Below, piece after piece: positions 43,103-51,371 of a DNA stretch of 64,000 nucleotides. The DNA is from Scrofimicrobium canadense. GTDB taxonomy: Bacteria > Actinomycetota > Actinomycetes > Actinomycetales > Actinomycetaceae. Position numbers and translations under genes: made by a program. Within the stretch, counting starts at the first letter, position 1; every line of letters starts with the position of its first letter. The stretch covers positions 170,545 through 234,544 of the forward strand of contig NZ_VULO01000002.1 in assembly GCF_009696615.1 (NCBI RefSeq), given 5' to 3'. Under the pieces are notes generated by a model, which was given only the letters and a program-made list of their open reading frames with translations, searched no databases and was not told the DNA's origin.

Positions 43103-44465
43103 CCCGACTGCGGCGCAATGCGGGAAGAAACTTCGATGCTGAATAGGCAAGCAAAACTGCGATCGCGATGGCAGTGAATTGTGGCCCAAAAGTGATGCCT
43201 GCGATGGTGACTGCGGACGCTGGAAACCACCCAGAGGCGACACTGCCAACAGCGCCCTTGGACACCATACTCAACTCTGGCACGTGGATGAGGCTGCCCA
43301 AAGGCCCCATTTCCGCCTTCTTCAACGCTAGGTTGCCTCGCGATACAAAAATATAGATGGGCGTAAGGACCGCGCTCAGACACCACCACAGGGTGGTCTG
43401 AGGGTTGAACAGGCAGAGCAGTAACGCCAAAGAGACAACTTGAGGAAAGAGCGTCTGAGAAAAGAGCGTGCACTCAGTGGCGTGACGGGTCACGGGAGTG
43501 AGGAAGGCTCTAAGGGCTGGTGCCTCCAAATAGTCACTCCATAGGCGAAGGCTGCGCATCGACAAGACAATGGCGGAAGCCAAGGCCAATGCTGGAGCAA
43601 TACTGGCACCCAAGAGCGCCGGTGAAGATAGCGTGGCGGCACTGAGAAGCAAAGCCGCCGGCCACTGGGCTGTGATCGAGCGCAGAGACAGAATAGAAAA
43701 CAGTGACCAAGCACGTTTTCCCCAATGCGGAAAACGTGGAAGACTGCCGCGCTGACGTAGATCAGAAAGAGCTTGCAGTGCCGTCGTGTCCAACATGGTG
43801 ATGCCCATTGTCAGAGAAGACACGTTCGCCTCCGCATAGGTCAGATTCCACTTCGGCGTCCAGCGGGATAGGTGGAAAAGCCCGCGCATCGACCACACAA
43901 CTGCCGCTAAAGCCGCGACTGCGCCGAGAGCTATGCTTTCCGATGCTCCTAAACCCAAAGAATAAGCAAGCAGGGCCGGTAAAGGGCTAAGCAACGCGAA
44001 TCTAGTCAGGTCTTGTTGGGGACTTCCCTTCGTGGTCCTTTGTAATAGCCCGGTGTAGAGACACAGGAGTGCAGCCGCGCCTACGGTAACGCCAAGAATT
44101 ACTGCGATTGTTTTGGTTTCCCAGTCCACCTCATAGAGGACGATAGCCTCAAGAGAGCCAACAACCGCGCATAATCCAACAACAATCAATGCTGTGATAC
44201 CAAGAGTGCCCCACTGTCTGCACAAGGGACGCCAACTAAGAGTCGGCACGGATGCACGCCTGGGCCCAGAAAAACTCACAAGGGTCATGGACATTGCGAC
44301 GGTGAGGGTACTGACCAGATAGAGGAAGAGCCGCTGGGTGGATAGGGAGGGGATACTGGCGGAAAGGTTCGGCGCCGCCCACTGGCAAAAGCCAATCCAC
44401 ATGGAACCAAAGATCAGCACCAGAATTGCGTTATACCAAATGTCAAGAAGTTGTTCAGACCTCAT
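43080..44465 (-). CDS. ABC transporter membrane protein (unassigned)
   Basis: 461 residues with about ten to twelve hydrophobic segments and no soluble domain, so a permease-type membrane protein. No family motif recognised. It begins ATGAGGTCT, overlapping the stop of the ATPase reading frame (ATGA at 44462-44465), which makes it the membrane partner of that ATPase. Since the ATPase is frameshifted, this permease may be orphaned. Its 3' end overlaps recG tail to tail. Confidence 0.6.
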   Translation of the reverse strand: MRSEQLLDIWYNAILVLIFGSMWIGFCQWAAPNLSASIPSLSTQRLFLYLVSTLTVAMSMTLVSFSGPRRASVPTLSWRPLCRQWGTLGITALIVVGLCAVVGSLEAIVLYEVDWETKTIAVILGVTVGAAALLCLYTGLLQRTTKGSPQQDLTRFALLSPLPALLAYSLGLGASESIALGAVAALAAVVWSMRGLFHLSRWTPKWNLTYAEANVSSLTMGITMLDTTALQALSDLRQRGSLPRFPHWGKRAWSLFSILSLRSITAQWPAALLLSAATLSSPALLGASIAPALALASAIVLSMRSLRLWSDYLEAPALRAFLTPVTRHATECTLFSQTLFPQVVSLALLLCLFNPQTTLWWCLSAVLTPIYIFVSRGNLALKKAEMGPLGSLIHVPELSMVSKGAVGSVASGWFPASAVTIAGITFGPQFTAIAIAVLLAYSASKFLPALRRSRVSSSPTT

Positions 44466-45083
44466 AGCGTCTCTATGTCTACGACGTCAGTTAAGGCCTC
44501 TTTCAGCAGGTCAGGGACGTGCGTTGCGATGATAGCTGCGCGCTCACCTATCTCGCTTTGTAGGTAGCGGCCAGTATCCCTTGGTGCTCCTCATCCAGTC
44601 CAGACTCAGGTTCGTCCAGAAGAAGTACCCGCCAGGGACGGACCAAGGTTGACGCCAGGTTTGCACGTTGACGTTGCCCAGTGCTGAGAGTTGCGGGGAT
44701 ACGATAGGCCAAATGTTCGATGTCAAAAAGCTCCAAAGCGCGCTGACATTCCTTCACCGGGGCGAAGAGACGAAAATGGTCCCATACAGTCAAACCGCGC
44801 AGCCAGATTGACTGGTCTAGGACAGAACATACAAGATCGCGGTGCCTGGTGGATGCTAGAGGAGTTTCAACGCCGTCAATACGGAAAGATTCATACTCCA
44901 TGGGCTGGAAGCCAGCAAAACCACGCAGCAAAGTAGATTTCCCAGCCCGGTTTCTCCCACTAGGGCAGTGACCGATCCGGCAGAGGCCGACAGCGAAAAA
45001 TCGTCAATGATGATGGTTTTGCCGTACTTCATTGTGATGCCCTGAGCGCTGAGGACATGAGAGGAATGGGAAGCAGAATCCAT
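44462..45083 (-). pseudogene. ABC transporter ATPase with two frameshifts
   Basis: Three frames must be joined to read the protein. The first runs from about 45083 (LSAQGITMKYGKTIIIDDFSLS) to VTALVGETG. One base is then missing near 44944, exactly in the Walker A loop, and the next frame resumes GKSTLLRGFAGFQP. It continues through LSTGQRQRANLASTLVRP (signature) and VLLLDEPESGLDEE (Walker B) and stops at 44548. A second shift near 44560 returns GERAAIIATHVPDLLKEAL, ending at 44462 and overlapping the permease start. Two independent lesions argue for a true pseudogene over a single sequencing error. Confidence 0.8.
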
Positions 45084-45160
45084 GGAAGTAATCGTATAGT
45101 TCTTAGAGGTCCAGGTGGCTTTCATGCGTACTAGTGATATTGGCGAGTAGAATATGTGCG

Positions 45161-45709
45161 GTGACACGAGTGATAGCAGGAACCGCTAAAGGGCGCGTTC
45201 TCAAAGTGCCGAAAACGGGGACCCGGCCCACCTCGTCAAAAATGCGCGAAGCACTCTTTTCCAAACTGGAAAGCTGGGGAGTGGTGCAGGGGGCGCGGGT
45301 GCTGGATCTTTTTGCGGGCTCTGGAGCATTGGCTATCGAGGCACTTTCCCGCGGAGCCGCAAGCGCATCCCTAGTCGAGATTTCCAGGCAAAGCGCGCGG
45401 ATCGTCAAAGATAATCTGCAGCTGTGTGGGATGAATGCGCGCGTAAGTGTCATGGACGCAGCTAAGTTTACCTCCGATGAGGTATTTGACCTGGTGTTTC
45501 TTGACCCACCATATGATTGGCCCGAATCTCAGTGGCAGTTGGTTTTCGATCACCTACTGGGGATGGTTTCTCCCGATGCGGTCATTGTTGCGGAACGTTC
45601 CAGACGCTCTGAAGTGTTAGAGCTTCCTGATGGGCTGGAAATAGAGCAAAGTCGGACATTTGGAGACTCGGCGCTCTACTTCATCGCACCGGTGCGCTCA
45701 GAGACATAG
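45161..45709 (+). CDS. rsmD: RsmD, 16S rRNA m2G966 methyltransferase
   Basis: SAM-dependent N2-guanine methyltransferase acting on 16S rRNA G966 (E. coli numbering) in the 30S subunit. VTRVIAGTAKGRVL starts the protein, the RPTSSKMREALF and VLDLFAGSGALAIEALSRGA motif I follow, and the catalytic LDPPYDW (DPPY) is near residue 120. GTG 45161 fits the family N-terminus; the longer frame from 45134 does not. The gene order rsmD-coaD is standard. Confidence 0.93.
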   Translation: MTRVIAGTAKGRVLKVPKTGTRPTSSKMREALFSKLESWGVVQGARVLDLFAGSGALAIEALSRGAASASLVEISRQSARIVKDNLQLCGMNARVSVMDAAKFTSDEVFDLVFLDPPYDWPESQWQLVFDHLLGMVSPDAVIVAERSRRSEVLELPDGLEIEQSRTFGDSALYFIAPVRSET

Positions 45710-45718
45710 ACTCAACCT

Positions 45719-46192
45719 ATGACGACGGCAATCATCCCAGGATCTTTTGATCCTCCCACGGTGGGTCACCTTGCGGTGATTGAGATTGCTCAACGGTGCT
45801 TTGATCGCGTTGTCGTGGCAGTGGGTGTGAATCCAGCCAAGCATACGTGGTTTTCCGCTCTTGAACGTGTGGAGATGATCCTGGAAAGCACCAGCGGTGT
45901 TGAGGTCGTTGAATTCGATGGCCTTCTGGCCGATACTGCGGGCAATGTGGGGGCGGACTGCATAGTTAAGGGCCTGCGAGGGGCAGGGGACTTGGAATAT
46001 GAGCAAGGGCAGGCATGGGCTAACGGGGAATTAGGGGCACCGCCCACTCTTTTCTTGCCGACAGACCCGTCCCTAGCGTACATATCGTCCTCGCTTGTTA
46101 AAGACATGTGCAGATTGGGGATTGACGTGAGCGCTTATGTTCCGCCAGCAACAGCGCAGCGACTACTACTAAGAGGAGAAGAGAATGCCTGA
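45719..46192 (+). CDS. coaD: Phosphopantetheine adenylyltransferase (CoaD)
   Basis: Penultimate step of coenzyme A synthesis: ATP plus 4'-phosphopantetheine to dephospho-CoA. Nucleotidyltransferase signature IPGSFDPPTVGHL at the N-terminus (TxGH), VGVNPAKHTWFS, CIVKGLRGAGDLEYE and SSSLVKDM. Length 157 aa is normal. It overlaps the following coiled-coil gene by 8 bases. Confidence 0.96.
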   Translation: MTTAIIPGSFDPPTVGHLAVIEIAQRCFDRVVVAVGVNPAKHTWFSALERVEMILESTSGVEVVEFDGLLADTAGNVGADCIVKGLRGAGDLEYEQGQAWANGELGAPPTLFLPTDPSLAYISSSLVKDMCRLGIDVSAYVPPATAQRLLLRGEENA

Positions 46193-46904
46193 AAGATACG
46201 AACCTGAACTTTCAGACCAGAGTGAAGAGTCAATGCCAGAAGAATCCGTGTATGGGCCTTCTGTTCTTATTGCGGCCCTTGATCAGTTAGAGGTGATGAC
46301 AGAAGAGGCTCGTTCGGTGCCACTGTCACCTAACATCATCCTCAACAAGGCCGGAGTGCTGGATCTGATTGCTCAGGCGCGGGAGGCTCTTCCTGAAGAC
46401 TTGGTCGCTGCAGACGCAGTTGTTGCCGACGCGGACGCTGTTTTGGACCGCGCCGATGCAGCCGCAGAGGTCACTGTCGCTGAAGCGAATGCTAAAGCAA
46501 AAGCCCTTTTGGACGAGGCGCGGGAAAAGGTGGACTCTATGTTGCGTGAGGCTTCGGAAGAGTCTGACCGACGTGTTGCACGCGCACAAGAGGAAGCTTC
46601 ACAGATTCGCACGCGCACAGAAGAAGACGTTGCCCGTCAACTGGCCCAGGCCAAAGAACAAGCCGCTGCAATGGTTGCGCAAGAAACAGTTCTGCGCACA
46701 GCGCAAGACCAGGCACGTGAAGTGGTTCAGCGGGCGCGCTCCGAAGCTGCTGACCTGCGTTTAGGGGCAGACGACTATGCGGCAACGGCACTGTCGCAGG
46801 TCGCTCAAGTACTTTCTGATCTATCTAGGCGCACAGAAGCAGGACGCAGAACGATCGCTGAACGTTCCGGCTTTGACGCTCCCGATGTAGACTTCCGTCC
46901 GTGA
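46185..46904 (+). CDS. Coiled-coil protein of unknown function
   Basis: 239 residues. After an acidic N-terminus, residues about 60-215 are almost entirely heptad-like helix rich in Ala, Glu, Arg and Gln (AEVTVAEANAKAKALLDEAREKVD and onward), resembling ATP synthase b-subunit or DivIVA-like coiled coils. No membrane segment. The coaD/coiled coil/DUF177 order is conserved in actinobacteria. A role in envelope or cell-shape scaffolding is a guess. It overlaps both neighbours. Confidence 0.8.
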   Translation: MPERYEPELSDQSEESMPEESVYGPSVLIAALDQLEVMTEEARSVPLSPNIILNKAGVLDLIAQAREALPEDLVAADAVVADADAVLDRADAAAEVTVAEANAKAKALLDEAREKVDSMLREASEESDRRVARAQEEASQIRTRTEEDVARQLAQAKEQAAAMVAQETVLRTAQDQAREVVQRARSEAADLRLGADDYAATALSQVAQVLSDLSRRTEAGRRTIAERSGFDAPDVDFRP

Positions 46905-47470
46905 CGACTACAGAATCATTACAGATTTCCTTGGCTCAGCTGCCTCACGCAGTTGGGTCCTACCGGGAGTACCACATCAACTGGATAGTGCCTGCTGGAT
47001 GGTCAACGGAAGTGTTGACCCTGCCGCAGGGCACTGAGGTGCCCATCGATGTGAAACTGACAACCGTTGATGACGGTGTACTGGTGCAGGTCGAAAGCCA
47101 CGGAGAGCTCTTGGGCGACTGTGTGCGCTGCTTGGACCCGCTAACTGAACCGTGGACAGTAGACACGGCCGATGTTTACTTTGAAGAGACAGCGGTCAGC
47201 GACCTTATTGTCGATGGGGATGTCGACATGGAGGGGCAGCCCCAAGATCAGCCGCGGGTTATTGTCCGGGACGAGATAGACCTTGAGCCGATGCTCAGAG
47301 ACACGATTTTAGCAGCGGCCACACTGACGCCTCTGTGTGAACCGGACTGCCTGGGCTTGTGCGCCACTTGCGGTGAGAAACTTGCGGATCTTCCGGCCGA
47401 TCACGCCCATGAAGACATCGACCCCAGGTTGGCGGTTTTGCGTACGTTGTTGGAGCCTGCTGATGAGTAG
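46901..47470 (+). CDS. YceD/DUF177 family protein
   Basis: 189 residues. The core has VQVESHGELLGDCVRCLDP and TPLCEPDCLGLCATCGEKL, the Cys-pair pattern of YceD proteins linked to 23S rRNA accumulation. Usually followed by rpmF (L32); here rnc follows directly, so L32 must be encoded elsewhere. Starts GTG 46901 with a 4-base overlap to the preceding gene. Confidence 0.87.
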   Translation: MTTTESLQISLAQLPHAVGSYREYHINWIVPAGWSTEVLTLPQGTEVPIDVKLTTVDDGVLVQVESHGELLGDCVRCLDPLTEPWTVDTADVYFEETAVSDLIVDGDVDMEGQPQDQPRVIVRDEIDLEPMLRDTILAAATLTPLCEPDCLGLCATCGEKLADLPADHAHEDIDPRLAVLRTLLEPADE

Positions 47471-48167
47471 GGGAGATCGCGGTCCAAAGAATGCTGATGT
47501 GGAAGAGCTCAGCCGCAACTGGGGTGTCCACATTGATGGCGAATTGTTGGTTCTGGCCCTCACCCATAGGTCATTTGCCAACGAAATGGGTGGCCTGCCC
47601 CACAATGAGCGCCTAGAGTTTCTTGGTGATTCGGTGTTGTCCATCGTTGTGACAGATTTTCTTTTCCACCGTTTCCCAGATAGTCCCGAAAGCGAATTGG
47701 CGAAAATGCGCTCTGCCACCGTGTCTCAAACGCCTTTGGCGGAAATGGCACGCAGGATTGGGCTGGGTGATTTTATCCTTTTGGGCGTGGGAGAAAACAA
47801 GATGGGAGGGCGTGACAAAGACTCGATTCTCTCCGATACTCTGGAGGCTCTGATAGGCGCGACGTATCTGTCGGAAGGAATGGAGACGACTCGCGCTGTT
47901 GTTCTTGAGCTTTTGGGACCACTGCTGGACGACGTAGAAAACCGCGGTAAGACCATGGATTGGAAGACTCCTCTGATGGAGTACGCACAGTCCAAAAATG
48001 TCGACGTCGTATACCAGGTGCAGGGTAGTGGACCTGACCATGCCCGCATGTATGATGCTGAAGTCCTTGTCAATGGCCAGGTGCTGGGAAGCGCTCAGTC
48101 TTCATCGAAGCGACATGCTGAAAATCTGGCGGCCAAGGAAGCATTAGATTCTTTGGGCTATGCCTGA
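47463..48167 (+). CDS. rnc: Ribonuclease III
   Basis: Double-strand-specific endonuclease that processes rRNA precursors and structured mRNA. Nuclease domain: LTHRSFANEMGGLPHNERLEFLGDSVL with the catalytic Glu/Asp block, then SDTLEALIGATYLSEG. The C-terminal dsRBD (about 160-234) has WKTPLMEYAQ and SSKRHAENLAAKEAL. ATG 47463 overlaps the upstream stop by 8 bases; a longer frame from 47337 is only shadow. Confidence 0.95.
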   Translation: MSRGDRGPKNADVEELSRNWGVHIDGELLVLALTHRSFANEMGGLPHNERLEFLGDSVLSIVVTDFLFHRFPDSPESELAKMRSATVSQTPLAEMARRIGLGDFILLGVGENKMGGRDKDSILSDTLEALIGATYLSEGMETTRAVVLELLGPLLDDVENRGKTMDWKTPLMEYAQSKNVDVVYQVQGSGPDHARMYDAEVLVNGQVLGSAQSSSKRHAENLAAKEALDSLGYA

Positions 48168-49008
48168 ACTTCCAGAAGTCGAGACTATTCGGCGCGGCCT
48201 AGAAAAACACTCACGTGGGCGCAGCGTTGCTCAAGCCCATGTTGATGGCAGTCGCATGTTTCGACATAATCCACATGGAAGTGCCGACGTTGTTGATCTT
48301 GCAGTTTCCCGTCAGATTGAGGGTATCGGGCGGCGAGGAAAATACATGTGGCTTGAGTTTGTTGGCACAGAGCAAGTTCTAGTGGTGCATCTAGGGATGA
48401 GTGGCAAGGTTTTGGCTGACAGTGGCCTTCACACTGCACCGAATAAACATGAACATTTACGCCTTGAACTCGATGATAGGACAACTCTGCGGTTTGTTGA
48501 CCCCCGCACCTTTGGACATCTCAGCGTGTCAAGGAAGGAACGCGACATTCCTGTATTGATTGACCATATTGCGCCTGATCCTTTCGAAAAATCGTTTGAC
48601 CCAGCTCAAGTGGCGCAGAAAATGCATTCATCGGCACGTCCTATCAAGATCATGTTGCTAGATCAGGAACTAGTGTCAGGCATCGGTAACATTTATGCGG
48701 ACGAAGCCCTCTTTCGTGCACGTATTCCCGGATATATGCGCGGAATGGAACTTGCACTTGAGGATATTGAGAATATTGTGATTTCTGCGCGTGAGGTTAT
48801 GGGGGAGGCAATAGCCGTAGGCGGAACATCTTTTGATGCCCTATACGTTGATGCGCAAGGAAATCCAGGATATTTTGCCCGCTCGTTGTTGGCTTATGGC
48901 AGGATAGGACAGGACTGTCTCCGGTGTGGAACGCCTATAGAACGGATGGTTATTGGAGGGCGCTCCCATTTCTATTGCCGCGCATGCCAGACTAAGCCGG
49001 TACACTAA
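48160..49008 (+). CDS. mutM: Formamidopyrimidine-DNA glycosylase (Fpg/MutM)
   Basis: Base-excision repair of oxidised purines (8-oxoG, FapyG) with AP lyase activity. The N-terminal PELPEVETIRRGLEKH has the catalytic Pro2 and Glu3. LVSGIGNIYADEALF is the helix-two-turn-helix, and the C-terminal zinc finger is CxxC-x16-CxxC (CLRCGTP...YCRAC). Length 282 aa is normal. Start overlaps rnc by 8 bases. Confidence 0.96.
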   Translation: MPELPEVETIRRGLEKHSRGRSVAQAHVDGSRMFRHNPHGSADVVDLAVSRQIEGIGRRGKYMWLEFVGTEQVLVVHLGMSGKVLADSGLHTAPNKHEHLRLELDDRTTLRFVDPRTFGHLSVSRKERDIPVLIDHIAPDPFEKSFDPAQVAQKMHSSARPIKIMLLDQELVSGIGNIYADEALFRARIPGYMRGMELALEDIENIVISAREVMGEAIAVGGTSFDALYVDAQGNPGYFARSLLAYGRIGQDCLRCGTPIERMVIGGRSHFYCRACQTKPVH

Positions 49009-49047
49009 GAGAGGTTCGCGTGCCAAAGACAGTGGAGGTGGGCAAAC

Positions 49048-49686
49048 GTGAGTGAACGCATTCGCGTAATGATCGTTGACGACCATGAGATTGTTCGGCG
49101 AGGCATTGCAGAGATTGTAGATCGTGATGACGATTTTGAAGTTGTTGCTGAAGCAGGGTCTGTCGAGGACGCAATTCGTCGCGCCGAATTAGTGAAGCCA
49201 GATGTGATGCTGGTTGACCTACAGCTCCCTGACGGGACAGGCATTGATATTATGCGTTCGGTTGGACAGTCAGATCCATCAATCAAAGCCATAGTTCTCA
49301 CGTCCTTCGACGATGACGGGGCTCTGACTGAAGCTCTCGAAGTGGGTGCGCGCGCATACATTTTGAAGACAGTGCGGGGCGGAGAAATCAACGACGTCAT
49401 ACGGGCTGTTGCTGAGGGCCGAGTACTCCTCGACGAGAGAACAATGACTAGGCGTTTTCCCGATGGGGAAAATCCAACCGCGTCGCTGACCCCTTCGGAG
49501 CGTAAAGTTCTTGAGCTCATTGGCGACGGCATGTCGAATCGCGAGATTGGCGAAAACCTAGGGATCGCCGAAAAAACCGTGAAGAACCACATCACTTCCC
49601 TTTTGGCAAAGATGGGATTGCAGCGCCGGACCCAGGTGGCAGCGTGGGTGGCGGCGCAGCGCGCCGCCGCTTGGCGTAACGGCTAA
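49048..49686 (+). CDS. NarL/LuxR-type response regulator
   Basis: 212 residues: receiver domain (MIVDDHEIVRRGI, phospho-acceptor Asp in VMLVDLQLPDGTG, Thr/Lys region VLTSFDDDG and YILKTVRGG) and C-terminal LuxR helix-turn-helix (LTPSERKVLELIGDGMSNREIGENLGIAEKTVKNHITSL). GTG 49048. It ends four bases into the convergent kinase gene. The kinase is the natural partner, so signal and output genes face each other. Confidence 0.92.
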   Translation: MSERIRVMIVDDHEIVRRGIAEIVDRDDDFEVVAEAGSVEDAIRRAELVKPDVMLVDLQLPDGTGIDIMRSVGQSDPSIKAIVLTSFDDDGALTEALEVGARAYILKTVRGGEINDVIRAVAEGRVLLDERTMTRRFPDGENPTASLTPSERKVLELIGDGMSNREIGENLGIAEKTVKNHITSLLAKMGLQRRTQVAAWVAAQRAAAWRNG

Positions 49687-51371
49687 TGCAGCTCTAGAGG
49701 AACGCTCCACACCACTGAGGTTCCAATACCGCGAGGTCCAGCGCCAACCCCAAAACTACCCCCGTGCATTCGGGCACGGGTAGCCATATTCGCCAACCCG
49801 GAAGCTCGCTTCTCCGTAGGGTCGACTCCCACGCCGTCATCTGTTACTGAGATGGCAAGTTCCCCAGTGAGCCCATGTCCAGATACGGCCACTTCTATTT
49901 TCACCAGGCGCGCATGGGCGTGTCTGGCAACATTTGAAAGTCCTTCACGCACCATAGCCACAGCGTCGTCTGCTATGGACTGGTCGATGCGCGCAGAAAG
50001 CTCATCAATGATGTCTCGAGCGTTGGGCGCAGAAGGATCGATGATCTGACCGTCCAACTCGAACAGTAAGGACGGAGCAAAACCCAATACTTGCCGAGAA
50101 CGGGACGCTTCCCGTTCCATTCGCTCAGCAAAGGGAGCACAAATGTCGGATTCTTTCAGGTCATGGACGATTGCACGAATCTGTCTGACGGCCTCCTCCA
50201 AGCTGGCCATCGCGTCTACAAGGCCCTCGGTGAGGGCACGCCCAGACATCGCTCCGGTAGCTGACCCCTCGCGCAAAACCTCAAGTTTCATCCCGGTCGC
50301 AAACAGCTGTTGCACTGCAAAATCGTGAAGGTCGCGGCTGATGCGTGCACGGTCTTCTAACAGGACTGCTAATGACCGCGAATGCCGGGCGCTTGCCACC
50401 TCAAGGGCCAAAGATGTCTGTGACGCAAATGCTTCCGTGAGGGGGAGATCATCAGGGGCAAAGGGCTCACGTCCGCGTCTTCTGAGGAGGACAATGGCAC
50501 CGTCCACGGAGTCGCGGGACGTAATCGGGGCAACAACCAGGGGACCATAGGCTGCCAGGGCTACGTGATCACCCAGCCTGGAAGTGGCATCAATTCCTGC
50601 CACCATGCCCTGCCTTCCCGCGCGTACTTGTGAAAAGCCAGGAGCAGAGGGGAATATCAGACCCACCAGGGATTGAGCGCCCTCACCTGCAGCAATCTCA
50701 CATGCCCATTCCTCACCTATGGAGGGAAGAAAAATAAGTGCCGCGTCCGCTCCGGCGGCGCTGCGAGCTGCCTCAGCAACATGGTCTAGTGCTTCCTCTT
50801 CGTCAGCACCTGCAAGAAGGGCATCAATGAGAGTTCGTGATGCCATGATCCATCGGGCTCGACGACGCGAAGAAGCGGCTTTTCTTTGAAAACGCAGCGC
50901 GCCGAAGGCAACGCGGGACAGAAGAGAAACCATGTCGAGACTCTGGCGGTCAGGTTCCGTGTCCCACGCTAGGCAAAGATACACGCGCGTGTCACCGTAT
51001 TCGTCGATGACTTCAACGCGAGAGGGCATATGCGTGCTCTGGCTCCATGCGGAGGCAAGATCCGTAGCTGCGGACGGAGACGACAATGCCGTCGAGGCCT
51101 CGTCATGAGCATGGTCAACAGCATCAATTTGGAGAGAAGATCCATTTTGACTGATGACCGCTGCCTTTTGCGCGCAGCAAATACGTCCAGAAAGCTCAAC
51201 GAGACGGTCAACAACCTGGTTGTAGGAGATGAGAAGTTCTCGTGGCCCGAAACTCACGCGCAGAGCATCTTGCGACGGTTCTGGAGTTGCGCCGTAGGGG
51301 AGTGGCGCTGCTGCCTCTAGCAAGAAACCTAAGAGAAGCCGGAGGTCTGCATCGTGGGCTTTCTGGGTCAT
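49683..51371 (-). CDS. GAF-domain histidine kinase coupled to cydDC
   Basis: 562 residues, no membrane segment, so a soluble sensor. About residues 180-340 form a GAF-like domain. The HisKA_3 dimerisation domain has the phospho-His in RISRDLHDFAVQQLFATGMKLE. The ATPase domain has MVREGLSNVARHAHARLVKIEVAV (N box) and VTDDGVGVDP (G1). The architecture resembles NarX/DevS-family sensors of redox or gas. The ATG overlaps the cydC stop by 4 bases, so the kinase is co-translated with the cytochrome bd assembly exporter; the GAF domain may sense redox, heme or oxygen (inference). Confidence 0.88.
   Translation of the reverse strand: MTQKAHDADLRLLLGFLLEAAAPLPYGATPEPSQDALRVSFGPRELLISYNQVVDRLVELSGRICCAQKAAVISQNGSSLQIDAVDHAHDEASTALSSPSAATDLASAWSQSTHMPSRVEVIDEYGDTRVYLCLAWDTEPDRQSLDMVSLLSRVAFGALRFQRKAASSRRRARWIMASRTLIDALLAGADEEEALDHVAEAARSAAGADAALIFLPSIGEEWACEIAAGEGAQSLVGLIFPSAPGFSQVRAGRQGMVAGIDATSRLGDHVALAAYGPLVVAPITSRDSVDGAIVLLRRRGREPFAPDDLPLTEAFASQTSLALEVASARHSRSLAVLLEDRARISRDLHDFAVQQLFATGMKLEVLREGSATGAMSGRALTEGLVDAMASLEEAVRQIRAIVHDLKESDICAPFAERMEREASRSRQVLGFAPSLLFELDGQIIDPSAPNARDIIDELSARIDQSIADDAVAMVREGLSNVARHAHARLVKIEVAVSGHGLTGELAISVTDDGVGVDPTEKRASGLANMATRARMHGGSFGVGAGPRGIGTSVVWSVPLELH

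Noticed and set aside
44930..44960. Programmed frameshift in the ABC ATPase
   Set aside because: No slippery heptamer or stimulatory structure is seen, and a second independent frame break exists near the C-terminus; decay or sequence error is simpler.
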